Part shown: one piece after another, positions 1 through 8,821 of the stretch
How positions within the stretch are numbered: position 1 is the stretch's first letter
Layout: each line of letters starts with the position of its first letter
Assembly: GCA_902363665.1 (NCBI GenBank)
Contig: CABJAW010000022.1
Location: 5,254 to 69,253 of the forward strand
Reading direction: 5' to 3'
DNA from: Lachnospiraceae bacterium
GTDB taxonomy: Bacteria > Bacillota > Clostridia > Lachnospirales > Lachnospiraceae
Length of the DNA stretch: 64,000 nucleotides
The notes under the pieces: generated by a model
What the model was told of the DNA's origin: nothing
The model's input: only the letters and a program-made list of their open reading frames with translations
Databases searched by the model: none
Program-made: the position numbers and the translations under genes

Positions 1-1
1 C

Positions 2-976
2 ATTAATTATCAGAACGGTTACAGCCTGTACGTCGGTATTCCGTTCTGCCCGAGTATCTGCCTATACTGCTCGTTCAGTTCCAGTCCGATTGGCATCTGG
101 AAGAATCAGGTGGATGCGTACCTGGATGCTCTGTGCAAAGAGATTGATTACGCCTCGGATGCATTTGCGGAAAAAGAGCTGAATACGGTATATATCGGAG
201 GCGGCACGCCGACGACACTGGAGCCGGATCAGCTGGAACGATTGCTTTCAAAGCTGGAGGAGCGGTTTGATTACAGCCAGCTGCTTGAATTTACGGTTGA
301 GGCAGGACGGCCGGACAGCATTACGCGGGAGAAGCTTGCGGTGCTGCGTGCACATGGAATTTCACGTATCTCGATCAATCCGCAGACAATGAACCAGAAG
401 ACGCTCGATCTGATCGGCCGCCGCCATACGGTGGAGCAGACGAAAGATGCGTTCCATCTGGCGCGGGAGATGGGATTTGACAATATCAACATGGACCTGA
501 TCGTTGGACTTCCGGGGGAAGAAAAGGCAGACGTGGAACACACGCTGCAGGAGGTGATATCACTGGATCCGGACAGCATCACGGTGCATTCCCTTGCAGT
601 CAAGCGTGCGTCGCGGCTGAAAATGTTTCATGATGAATATAAAGAAATGACGTTTACGAACAACCGGGAGATCATGGATATGGCGGCGGAATATGCGGCG
701 CGGGCCGGACAGAGTCCGTATTATCTGTATCGGCAGAAAAATATGGCCGGCAATTTTGAGAACGTCGGTTATTCGAAAGAGGGAAAAGCCGGTATCTATA
801 ATATTCTTATTATGGAAGAGGTGCAGAGTATTCTGGCACTTGGCGCCGGTGCATCGACGAAGATGGTCTGGGCAAGTGACCGGATCGAGCGGATTGAGAA
901 CGTAAAGGACATCCGAAATTATATTGATCGGATTGATGAGATGATTGAGAGAAAGAGGTCTGGGATCCATGAGTGA
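2..976 (+). CDS. hemZ: HemZ-type radical SAM coproporphyrinogen dehydrogenase, 5' end outside window
   Basis: This is the 3' part of a radical SAM enzyme. The reading frame is open from the first base, and the in-frame GTG at 110 is internal. Near the start lies the radical SAM cluster motif CPSICLYC (CxxxCxxC), which binds the 4Fe-4S cluster. It is followed by the YIGGGTPT motif typical of HemN/HemZ proteins and by a downstream GLPGE segment. By family knowledge these enzymes decarboxylate coproporphyrinogen III using S-adenosylmethionine. HemZ differs from HemN in having a longer N-terminal domain, which lies outside the window. The stop codon overlaps the start of the next gene by 8 nt, so the two are probably cotranscribed. 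A true role in haem synthesis is not certain, because related proteins act as haem chaperones. Confidence 0.85.
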   Translation: MNYQNGYSLYVGIPFCPSICLYCSFSSSPIGIWKNQVDAYLDALCKEIDYASDAFAEKELNTVYIGGGTPTTLEPDQLERLLSKLEERFDYSQLLEFTVEAGRPDSITREKLAVLRAHGISRISINPQTMNQKTLDLIGRRHTVEQTKDAFHLAREMGFDNINMDLIVGLPGEEKADVEHTLQEVISLDPDSITVHSLAVKRASRLKMFHDEYKEMTFTNNREIMDMAAEYAARAGQSPYYLYRQKNMAGNFENVGYSKEGKAGIYNILIMEEVQSILALGAGASTKMVWASDRIERIENVKDIRNYIDRIDEMIERKRSGIHE

Positions 977-1583
977 GACGGGGCATGAATACCGGAAACA
1001 GTATCCGATCATAAGACCGAGTGTCTTAAAGGAGCTGGCACACGGGATCTGTGTCAGCAACCTGGCGTTCCATACGGGAAAACAGATGAACTGCAGTGAA
1101 GAAATGTGCCATAAGCTGGCCATTGCCGGATTTTTACATGACATCGGAAAGCTGGAGCTGGCCAGGTACGTAAGAGGCCACGAAGAAGAGACGCTAATCA
1201 TCGAGGAAATGAAGTATGTAAGACGCCATTCCAAGCTGGGCGCGGATTTCCTGCAGCAGTTTGGCTATCCGGAGGAGATTGTGGAGATGGTGCGGTTTCA
1301 TCATGAAAACTGTGACGGTTCCGGTTATCCGAACAACCTGACACGGGATGAAATCCCGCTTGGAGCCAGAATCATCCGTGTCTGTGATGTATTTGCAGCG
1401 CTGACGGCAGACCGTCCGTACCGGAAAGCATTTGACGTGGATGCAGCAATGGAACTGATGATCGATGAGTCCAGGTATTATGATATTGAAGTGTTTCTTG
1501 CATTTATGCGGGTCGTGAATGAGGACGGCCTGGAAAATATGATGGATAATGAAGAACTGGAAGATGCGCTGCGGTCACTGTAG
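969..1583 (+). CDS. HD-GYP domain protein, likely cyclic-di-GMP phosphodiesterase
   Basis: A 204-residue protein that is almost entirely an HD-GYP domain. It has the metal-binding HDIGK motif (H57, D58), then HHENCDGSGYP with the GYP signature and the ARIIRVCDVFAALTADRPYRKA helix typical of active members. The family hydrolyses cyclic di-GMP. No receiver or sensor domain is attached, which is unusual. An upstream start at 945 exists, but the ATG at 969 overlaps the hemZ stop, has an AAAGAGG-like site upstream and gives a more natural N terminus. Two other proteins in this window carry cyclic-di-GMP-type domains (the hybrid kinase at 18940 and the GGDEF protein at 63052). Confidence 0.85.
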   Translation: MSETGHEYRKQYPIIRPSVLKELAHGICVSNLAFHTGKQMNCSEEMCHKLAIAGFLHDIGKLELARYVRGHEEETLIIEEMKYVRRHSKLGADFLQQFGYPEEIVEMVRFHHENCDGSGYPNNLTRDEIPLGARIIRVCDVFAALTADRPYRKAFDVDAAMELMIDESRYYDIEVFLAFMRVVNEDGLENMMDNEELEDALRSL

Positions 1584-1592
1584 CGCATCTTC
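1558..1592 (+). terminator. Hairpin spanning the stop codon of the HD-GYP gene
   Basis: Ten-base arms GAAGATGCGC and GCGCATCTTC flank the gene end. There is no clear U run, so its role as a terminator is uncertain. Confidence 0.4.
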
Positions 1593-1655
1593 TGCGTCTG
1601 CGCAGGAAAAAGACCATGATGCCTGCAGGAGCAGGCTTCACCAAAAGACCGTGGC

Positions 1656-2939
1656 TTACGTGCCCTGCTCAAATTCAGTGAGTGCGGCAGACAGATCCCC
1701 CATAAGTGCGTTGGTAAACGCCTCGTCAAAAGAGATTTCCCACGTCTGCCCATTGTTGGAAAAGGACAAAGAGAGATCCGTGGTGTGGGTTCCGGCCGTG
1801 TTTTTCAGTGCTTCAAGCAGAAGGCGTGATGTTTCATCGGACTGTTCCGACTGACTGTCGCGGATGGATTTGGCGGTGGCGGCATAAGAAAGCAGGGATT
1901 CTTTATAGGCCTGCAGCGTAGCGGCCATATCGGGGCCGGTGATGCGGATTGCCGCTTCAGCCTGATCGCCGTCTTCATGACAGGTCAGGATCTCCCAGCC
2001 GTAGCTGTCTGCAAGCAGGGCGGCAAAGGTATCATCGATCTGCGCGGCGTACGTTTCATTACAGGTAGAAAAGACATCGTTTAAGTTCAGGTAGTCCTTC
2101 CATCCGGCACCGTCAAGAGAGGTCAGCGCATCGAGATGCAGGCCGAGAACTGTCTTTGCGGAGAGGATATAGGGATCATTCATGCAGGTGATGAAGCCGC
2201 CGACAAGTGCGTCTTCCAGTTCGTCGTCGACAAGGATCGTCCAGCCCTGCTCCTGACGGGCAAGGTGAAACCAGGCGGTTGTCACAACTTCATCATAGGA
2301 ATTTTGGGAAAGGGTATCACAGAGCAGCTGATAATAGTCTGCTGTGGTCATGGAGACGGAAGAAACGGCGACAGCACGTTTTAAAATTTCACGGCAGAGA
2401 TCCTGCGCCAGCGCATGCATATCAATGTTCGTAAGGGTTGCGCTGACCTCTGCGGTGTCGCCGTCAATTTGTTCGTTGTGAATGTGGTATTGAAAGTGTT
2501 TGAAAAAAAGAGAGACAGCTTTTGTGGCCTCGTCTCCGGGAGAACCGGAGGCGATGTGGGAATTGGTCAGATTTTCATAGGAGACAAAGGACTGGATCGT
2601 CGCATCGTCAAGTTCCTCAATGCGTGAGAGCTCCTGCTCGACTGCGAGAGAAGGCTGTCCGAGGCGGCGCTCATTCCAGAAAAAAAGAAGACCGGCAAGG
2701 AGCAGCTGAAGTGCAAGAATGGCCGGGATCCCGAGCCGGAATGACAGATGCCTTGTCTTGTGGCGAAACACGTACATGCCAGTCAGGATTCCGATGCTGC
2801 CGAAGCAAAAGGCGGTGCCGAACAAAACGCGTTCGGGGACGCGCCACCTGTGACGGATCGCACGGCGTTTGTCGATTCCCATGACGGAAAAGCCGAAGAG
2901 ATTGATCAGGATCAGATATAAAATAAGGAAGAATTTCAT
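1656..2939 (-). CDS. DUF1294 membrane domain fused to a long extracytoplasmic domain
   Basis: 427 residues. The first 90 or so form a DUF1294-like membrane region: a hydrophobic helix, then MGIDKRRA and ERVLFG, then two more helices (FCFGSIGILTGMYVF and GIPAILALQLLLAGLLFF). Stand-alone DUF1294 proteins are only about 90-130 residues long. Here a further 330 residues follow that look soluble and exported, rich in Asp, Glu, Ala and Thr with scattered Cys. They resemble the DUF-type domains of clostridial surface lipoproteins, but I do not recognise a specific family. Function is unknown. The gene is convergent with hemZ/HD-GYP and divergent from the ABC operon at 3293. Confidence 0.7.
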   Translation of the reverse strand: MKFFLILYLILINLFGFSVMGIDKRRAIRHRWRVPERVLFGTAFCFGSIGILTGMYVFRHKTRHLSFRLGIPAILALQLLLAGLLFFWNERRLGQPSLAVEQELSRIEELDDATIQSFVSYENLTNSHIASGSPGDEATKAVSLFFKHFQYHIHNEQIDGDTAEVSATLTNIDMHALAQDLCREILKRAVAVSSVSMTTADYYQLLCDTLSQNSYDEVVTTAWFHLARQEQGWTILVDDELEDALVGGFITCMNDPYILSAKTVLGLHLDALTSLDGAGWKDYLNLNDVFSTCNETYAAQIDDTFAALLADSYGWEILTCHEDGDQAEAAIRITGPDMAATLQAYKESLLSYAATAKSIRDSQSEQSDETSRLLLEALKNTAGTHTTDLSLSFSNNGQTWEISFDEAFTNALMGDLSAALTEFEQGT

Positions 2940-3000
2940 ATTAAAACAGAGCTCCGTTCTTTAAAGATGGTATTAACTGTTCACCTGGCAGAAGTAAAAA

Positions 3001-3039
3001 GAATATTCGCAATCCGCTTCGCCGCCTGCTCATAGCAGA
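3001..3039 (-). repeat. Dispersed palindromic repeat, 3' module (minus orientation)
   Basis: On the minus strand it reads TATGAGCAGGCGGCGAAGCG and continues into GATTGCGAATATTC, the 3' module of the repeat described at 48987. It lies in the 353-nt divergent gap 2940-3292, which otherwise holds only A+T-rich sequence and presumably both promoters. Confidence 0.7.
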
Positions 3040-3292
3040 GGCTGAATTATGAATATCCATCTTAACAGATTGTACATGAAAAACAGAGATATGTCAATAA
3101 AATGGAATATGTGACTATGAAATGAGGTTTTGTGTATTAAAAAGTGACAGTAAACGACATTTGGTTAAATGTGAAAAAACAGTGACTTTTGGAAGTATTA
3201 AGAAAATATCTCTTTCTTTTGCAAAAAGTTGTGGTATCATGTTAAAAGTTAAAAAGATAAAATCAGAATTAGAATTGAAGGGGAATTGATTC

Positions 3293-4903
3293 ATGAAAAA
3301 AGCAGTAATCGCGTTTCTGGTGATCGGTATTGTCGGAGCAGGCGGCTACGGTGTCTATCATCATTTCTTTGAAAATGCAGCGCAGGAGCGTGTCTCTTCC
3401 ACAAGCGAGGATGCGGTCTATGTTGATCAGGTATCGGTGATCACAGGCTACGGGAGTACGGGAAGCACAGTAGCCGACCGCTATGCGGGCGAGGTGGAGC
3501 CGCAGGCTACTCTTGAGGTGAAGCTGGAAAATGAGCGTACCGTAAAGCAGTGTTTTGTAAAAGAAGGTCAGGAGCTTAAAGAGGGGCAGCGCCTGTTTGT
3601 CTATGACACGAAGGACGATGAGGATAAACTTGCACAGGCAGAGATCGACATTGAGCGCGCCGAGGGCGATATTGAGCTGCTGAACAAGAGCATTGCACAG
3701 AACGAAAAAGATAAGAAAAATGCGAGTGCGGATGACCAGCTTTCTTATACGACACAGATTCTGAGTGATCAGAATGAGATCAAGCAGAAAGAATATGAGA
3801 TTAAGTCAAAGCAGCTGGAGATCAAAAATCTGAAGGAGACGATCTCAAATGCGACGGTGACAGCTGAGATGGCAGGTATTGTGCAGTCGATTTCGGATCC
3901 GAACAGTGATTCCGCCTCCTCTTATTCTTCATCAGGAGATTCCTCGGTGTATATCAAAATCCTTGCAGCGGGAGATTACCGGATCAAAGGAAGTGTCAAC
4001 GAACAGAATCTCCAGAATCTGCAGGCACTGTATGACTCTGCCACTCCGGTGATCGTGCATTCCCGTGTCGACGATTCCAAGACCTGGAATGGTACGATTT
4101 CTGAGATCAAGACGGACAAGGCGGAAGACAACAGCGATTCTTCTTATGGCTGGGGAAACAGTTCCGATTCCGGCAGTTCAAACTATACGTTTTATGTGGA
4201 ACTCGACACATCGGAGGGGCTGATCCTCGGACAGCATGTTTATCTGGAAGCGGACGAGGGACAGCAGGAAGAAAAGACCGGCATGTGGCTTGGGGAGTAC
4301 TATATTGAACAGGATGATGACGGTACGGCCTACGTATGGATGGCGAATAAGGACAACGTACTGGAGAAGCACCCGGTCACACTGGGCGATTACGATGAAG
4401 ATCTGATGGAGTATGAGATCAAGGACGGATTGTCTGAGGATGATTATATCACGGTTGTGCAGGATGGCCTGACCGAGGGTACACCGGTTATCTACAATGA
4501 TTACAGTTCCGATGGAATGTCAGGATTTGACAGCCTGGACGGCTCCGGTGAGATGATGGACGATCAGGGAAATCTGCTCGGTGATTATAGTGACGGCGAC
4601 AGCGCGGACCTTGGAGCGTATGATGAAAATTCTGTGGATGGTTCCGATATGGGATCTTATGATGAAGGTTCGATAAACGGTTCCGATATGGGATCCTATG
4701 ATGAAGGTTCGATAGATGGTTCTGATATGGGATCCTATGATGAAGGTTCGATAGATGGTTCTGATATGGGATCTTATGATGAGAATTCCATGGATGATTC
4801 CATAGACAATACGTATGATGCGGATCAGGAAGACGGCACCTATATAGACGGAGCCAGCAATCTGCTGTTAAACGGTGGAAATTCGCTTGGAACAGTTGGA
4901 TGA
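3293..4903 (+). CDS. HlyD/MacA-like membrane-fusion adaptor with acidic repeat tail
   Basis: 536 residues. It has an N-terminal membrane anchor (residues 3-22) and a lipoyl/barrel segment starting at RYAGEVEPQATLEVKL. A coiled-coil hairpin of Glu/Lys/Gln-rich helices follows (about residues 108-185), then a second lipoyl half beginning TVTAEMAGIVQSI and a beta-barrel region. This is the RND/ABC adaptor fold. The C terminus, from about residue 405, is an acidic Gly/Ser/Asp tail. It contains four tandem 13-residue repeats of the form GSDMGSYDEGSID at residues 450-501 (nt 4640-4795). It is the first gene of an operon with an ABC ATPase, a second adaptor and an FtsX-type permease, so it probably links that exporter to the cell envelope. 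The substrate is unknown. Confidence 0.8.
   Translation: MKKAVIAFLVIGIVGAGGYGVYHHFFENAAQERVSSTSEDAVYVDQVSVITGYGSTGSTVADRYAGEVEPQATLEVKLENERTVKQCFVKEGQELKEGQRLFVYDTKDDEDKLAQAEIDIERAEGDIELLNKSIAQNEKDKKNASADDQLSYTTQILSDQNEIKQKEYEIKSKQLEIKNLKETISNATVTAEMAGIVQSISDPNSDSASSYSSSGDSSVYIKILAAGDYRIKGSVNEQNLQNLQALYDSATPVIVHSRVDDSKTWNGTISEIKTDKAEDNSDSSYGWGNSSDSGSSNYTFYVELDTSEGLILGQHVYLEADEGQQEEKTGMWLGEYYIEQDDDGTAYVWMANKDNVLEKHPVTLGDYDEDLMEYEIKDGLSEDDYITVVQDGLTEGTPVIYNDYSSDGMSGFDSLDGSGEMMDDQGNLLGDYSDGDSADLGAYDENSVDGSDMGSYDEGSINGSDMGSYDEGSIDGSDMGSYDEGSIDGSDMGSYDENSMDDSIDNTYDADQEDGTYIDGASNLLLNGGNSLGTVG
4640..4795 (+). repeat. Four tandem 39-bp coding repeats in adaptor gene
   Basis: Four in-frame copies of a 39-nt unit encode GSDMGSYDEGSID-type 13-mers. 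The copies are nearly identical at the DNA level, so copy number may vary between strains by slippage or recombination. Confidence 0.9.
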
Positions 4904-4922
4904 ATGCAGGGAGGTAACGGTT

Positions 4923-5606
4923 GTGATCCTGAAACTGGAACATATTTATAAGGATTATATTCAGGGGAAAATGACAGTCCCGGTACTCAAAGACGTCAGT
5001 CTTTATGTGGAAGAGGGGGAATATGTGGCGATCATGGGACCGTCCGGTTCCGGAAAATCCACACTGATGAATATCATTGGCTGCCTGGATCTGCCGACAT
5101 CCGGAAGCTATGAGCTGGCGGGCAGTGATGTGCTTTCTCTGAATGAAAATAAACTGGCGGACCTGCGGCTTGGTACGATCGGATTTGTATTTCAGAATTT
5201 CCAGCTGCTGCCGCGTATGTCAGCACTGGAAAATGTGGCGCTTCCGCTTGTTTATGCGGGTATACGCAAAAAAGTGCGCAGGGAGCGGGCGAGGGAGGCA
5301 CTTGTGCGTGTCGGGCTGGAAGACCGTACCTCCTTCAATCCGACACAGCTTTCCGGTGGCCAGAAGCAGCGTGTGGCGATCGCGCGGGCAATGGTGAACA
5401 AGCCGAAGATACTGCTTGCGGATGAGCCGACCGGAGCGCTGGATTCCAGGTCGAGCGCACAGGTTATGGAGCTTTTCCAGAAGCTGAACGAAGAAGGAGT
5501 AACGGTCGTTATGATTACGCATGACCCGGGGATTGCACATCATGCGAAACGGATCGTGGATATTTTTGACGGAGAGATTTCAGAACACAGGGAGGCGGTT
5601 CAATGA
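4923..5606 (+). CDS. ABC exporter ATPase, MacB/LolD type
   Basis: 227 residues with Walker A GPSGSGKST, Q-loop QNFQLLP, signature [14 protein letters not shown] and Walker B ILLADEPTGALD, followed by the H-loop MITHD. This matches the MacB/LolD/FtsE-like ATPases that power FtsX-fold permeases. A longer frame begins at 4875, but the GTG at 4923 is preceded at 7 nt by GGAGGT and gives the usual family start (ILKLEHIYKDY). It ends with an ATGA overlap into the second adaptor gene, so the two are translationally coupled. Together with the permease at 8822 it forms a transporter of the macrolide/peptide/lipoprotein-exporter class. Confidence 0.92.
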   Translation: MILKLEHIYKDYIQGKMTVPVLKDVSLYVEEGEYVAIMGPSGSGKSTLMNIIGCLDLPTSGSYELAGSDVLSLNENKLADLRLGTIGFVFQNFQLLPRMSALENVALPLVYAGIRKKVRRERAREALVRVGLEDRTSFNPTQLSGGQKQRVAIARAMVNKPKILLADEPTGALDSRSSAQVMELFQKLNEEGVTVVMITHDPGIAHHAKRIVDIFDGEISEHREAVQ

Positions 5607-8600
5607 AAAAGGCAGGAATGATAGCAATCAGCCTTGTAGTGACGGCGGCTCTGGTAGGCGGAGTCGGATATGGTGCGTATTATACGATGCAGGGGAAAAA
5701 AGACCCGATCGAGGTAGTTCCGGTTGTGAATGTGAATTACGGTTACTGGGATGATGAGGAGATGGTATACGGCACCGTTACCTCACAGGTGGCGCAGACA
5801 ATCACACTGAACGAGGAATATCAGATCGACAAGATCTATGTCTCCGCAGGAGATACCGTAAAGGAAGGGACTCCGCTTTTTTCCTATGATATGACGCTCC
5901 CGGAGCTTGAACTTGAGATGGCAGAGCTTGACCTGCAGGCAAAAGAGCTGGAAAAGGTCAAGCTGGAAAAGGATCTGGACAAGCTGAAAAAAACGAAGAC
6001 GTCCGCGGCACTGGAGCAGGACGCGGCGATAAAGACCGCTTCTGCGGATGACGTGATACTGGACGGTGGAGCGGATGCGCCGGATGAGGGAAAGCAGACA
6101 CAGGACGAGGATGAAGCCGGCAGTAATGGCGGCCTTTCGGTAGAAGGCGTAGAAACGGTCGATGAGGTGCCGGAAGATGCCAAGGCCGGAGCAAAGAGCG
6201 GTGAGAGCGGCGCTGTAAATGCAGGTAATACGAAGGAAGCAGCAGTGTCATCTGCGGTGTCCAGCTATGAGACACTCGTATCCATGATTGATGTGCTGTT
6301 TCAGGCGCACGGTGATTCTCTGACGGCGGAGGAAATCGGCGATGCAGTAAAGGAATGCGTCAGCTATTACCGCAAAAATCTGGCAGAGGAATGGAAATCA
6401 GAAGATGGACAGGTTTCTTACGTGTTAAAAGACAGCGTAAAAGAAGCACTTGGGGAGGATGGCACGAAGGCGCTTGAGGAAAGTACAGCGCTGATGGAAA
6501 AATATCAGGTACGTTACGTGGAGCTTCTGATCCGGGAACTGGATCCGGAGAATCCGGGTGATTTCAGCCAGGATGTAAAAGAAGCACGTGCGCAGTACGA
6601 AGCCCTGACAACGGCAGCAAAGGCGGAAGTAGCAGACGAATCCCGCCTTACAGAGATGGAAGGAAAGGCCGCTGCGCTTGCGGCACAGGAGACGCTTCCG
6701 GAGAATGGGCAGGAAGTCGAGACGGAGACAGAAACACAGACAGAAACGGATCCGTCCGGACGTGCGACGGAATTGGAGACTGAAGTCAGTACAGAAATCA
6801 GTACAGAAACGAATCCCGGTACGGAAAACCAGACCGAGACGGAGAGTGGTGTGCAGACAGAAAGTGAAACAGATGCACAGACGGAGACAGAAATACAGTC
6901 AGAGACGCTGACGGAGAGCGAACCGGAGACTCAGACAGAAACGCAGACCGAGACCGAAACTGAAACTGAAACCGAAACGGAGGCACCGCTTCTGTATCCG
7001 GTGACGATCACAAACGGAAAGATTAACGGCGGGGAAGCAGAGACCGTTGAGATCGCGGCAGGCGAGACAGTAACGATCACAGCGGCGGCGGAGAAGGGAC
7101 AGACCTTTATGGGCTGGAAGGTGATACCGGCTGATGTGAAACTGGCGGATCCGGCAGAAGAGACAACAACCTTTGTGATGCCGGAGCATGCGGTTGAGAT
7201 CGAGGCGCTTTTTGCGGATCAGGTGGATTCCTGGATCACGGGATTCGTTTCGCTGGCAGAGACGGCACTTGGAGCGGACGGCGTGACGCTGGAGCATTAT
7301 GACACGACGGCGGTAGAAACGGCGCTCGTCTACTATCAGACGAATCTTGCAGAGGCCACCGATGATATCGTGGATGGGACGGCTACTGCGATGGACGAGT
7401 ATGTGATTGGAAAAACCATTCAGGATTACCTGAAAAAAACGGGAAAAGAGGATCAGATCGCATATCTGCAGAAGCGCTATAAACAGCTGTGTATGATCGA
7501 TGTAAAAACGCTGGTGGAGGATCTGGAGACAGCGCTGAAGGATGACAGTGTCTCACTGGAGGAAAGGCACGGAGCACTGGAAAAGGCAAAGAAAGCCTAT
7601 GAAAATCTGGGCGATACCTGGCGCGAAGAGCTGGATCAGAGTGTATACGGCGGAAGTGAGACGACCGATCCGGATGGCGATATCTGGAGCCACAACGGCG
7701 ATACCACTCCGATTTCGGATGGTACCACTCCGGCAGATGGCCAGTCCGAGAGTGAAACAGAAGCTCCGGCGCCGACCATTCTGACGTACGGGGAGCGCCT
7801 GGCGGTATGTGAGGTTATTTTGACGATTCAGGAGATCGATCCGACGATTCAGGAGGATCTGCTGATTGAAAAACTGAGGGCAGCAAGGGATGCCTATCTT
7901 GCCTTAAGTGACGGACAGAAGGCGGCAGTCTGGAATGCGGATACGCTGATTGCACTGCTGAAACAGTACGGGCTGTGGGAGGAAGAACCGCAGACGGAGC
8001 CGTTTGATCCGGGTGACGGTGGCGGCGACTTTGACGGCGGAGAAGACGGCATCTATACCCCGGAAGAAATCAAAGAAATGATCAGTGACAAGGAGCGGGA
8101 GATTAAGACGTGCGATCTGGATATCCGTGAAAAAGAACTGAAAGTCGAGCAGAGCAGGCGTGTCGTAGACGGAAAAGTAGTCAAGAGCACGATGGATGGC
8201 ACGGTCATCAGCATCGGAAGTGCTGACGGCACTTCTGACACGGAAGGATACTTTGCAAAGGTGGCAAATACATCCGGACTTTACCTGAAAGGCACGATCG
8301 ATGAACTGTCGGTCAGCAATCTCCACGAAGGAGACACCGTGACCGGAAATGCATCAAACGGAATGAGCTTTACGGCTGTGATCAAAGAGGTTTCTCAGTA
8401 TCCGGATCCGAACGGAGCGGAGAATCTGATGTATTTCAGCGGATCGCAGAATACGAATGTGGCGTATTATCCGTTCTATGCGCTGATCGAGGATCCGGAG
8501 GGAATCGAGGAAGGCCAGGCGACATTCCAGTTTACGGGAAGCGGATCTGATTCTTCAGGTGATATTTATCTGCCGAAATACCTCATACGTGAGGAGAGCG

Positions 8601-8803
8601 ACGGAAGATCCTATGTGTATAAAGATGAAAACGGAAAACTGAAAAAGCAGTACGTATCGACTGGAAAGACAGTTTATGATTATGCGATCCAGATTAATTC
8701 CGGACTTTCCATGGATGACAAGATTGCATTTCCGTACGGTGACGGCGTGACAGAGGGTGCGCAGACGAAGGAAGTAGACAATCTTACCGCGCTGTCGGAG
8801 TAA
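5603..8803 (+). CDS. Giant membrane-fusion adaptor (1066 aa) with cell-wall-type domains inserted at the coiled-coil tip
   Basis: The N terminus (residues 5-28) is a membrane anchor followed by a lipoyl/barrel start (QIDKIYVSAGDTVKEGTPLF) and the first coiled-coil helix (about 95-130). Instead of turning back, the chain continues for about 690 residues. This part has helical FIVAR-like units, a Thr/Glu/Gln tract at about 373-461, a Gly/Val beta-repeat resembling InlB B-repeats (about 465-537, with FMGWKVIPADV), and more helical units such as AARDAYLALSDGQKAAV. The second helix (about 830-860), second lipoyl half (VKSTMDGTVISIG) and barrel then complete a normal adaptor. It shares 4 nt with the ATPase gene and is followed closely by the permease. 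Probable role: envelope-spanning arm of the exporter. The ligand of the insertion is unknown. Confidence 0.8.
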   Translation: MKKAGMIAISLVVTAALVGGVGYGAYYTMQGKKDPIEVVPVVNVNYGYWDDEEMVYGTVTSQVAQTITLNEEYQIDKIYVSAGDTVKEGTPLFSYDMTLPELELEMAELDLQAKELEKVKLEKDLDKLKKTKTSAALEQDAAIKTASADDVILDGGADAPDEGKQTQDEDEAGSNGGLSVEGVETVDEVPEDAKAGAKSGESGAVNAGNTKEAAVSSAVSSYETLVSMIDVLFQAHGDSLTAEEIGDAVKECVSYYRKNLAEEWKSEDGQVSYVLKDSVKEALGEDGTKALEESTALMEKYQVRYVELLIRELDPENPGDFSQDVKEARAQYEALTTAAKAEVADESRLTEMEGKAAALAAQETLPENGQEVETETETQTETDPSGRATELETEVSTEISTETNPGTENQTETESGVQTESETDAQTETEIQSETLTESEPETQTETQTETETETETETEAPLLYPVTITNGKINGGEAETVEIAAGETVTITAAAEKGQTFMGWKVIPADVKLADPAEETTTFVMPEHAVEIEALFADQVDSWITGFVSLAETALGADGVTLEHYDTTAVETALVYYQTNLAEATDDIVDGTATAMDEYVIGKTIQDYLKKTGKEDQIAYLQKRYKQLCMIDVKTLVEDLETALKDDSVSLEERHGALEKAKKAYENLGDTWREELDQSVYGGSETTDPDGDIWSHNGDTTPISDGTTPADGQSESETEAPAPTILTYGERLAVCEVILTIQEIDPTIQEDLLIEKLRAARDAYLALSDGQKAAVWNADTLIALLKQYGLWEEEPQTEPFDPGDGGGDFDGGEDGIYTPEEIKEMISDKEREIKTCDLDIREKELKVEQSRRVVDGKVVKSTMDGTVISIGSADGTSDTEGYFAKVANTSGLYLKGTIDELSVSNLHEGDTVTGNASNGMSFTAVIKEVSQYPDPNGAENLMYFSGSQNTNVAYYPFYALIEDPEGIEEGQATFQFTGSGSDSSGDIYLPKYLIREESDGRSYVYKDENGKLKKQYVSTGKTVYDYAIQINSGLSMDDKIAFPYGDGVTEGAQTKEVDNLTALSE
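6718..6985 (+). repeat. Thr/Glu/Gln low-complexity coding tract
   Basis: A run of ACAGAAAC/GAGACG-type codons encodes TETETQTE-like sequence. It is probably an extended acidic spacer between domains and a likely site of length variation. Confidence 0.85.
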
Positions 8804-8821
8804 AAGAGGAGGAAATGGAAA

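Noticed and set aside
4640-4795. Short regularly spaced repeats resembling a CRISPR array
   Set aside because: The 39-bp units are contiguous, in frame and code for a 13-residue protein repeat. There are no unique spacers.
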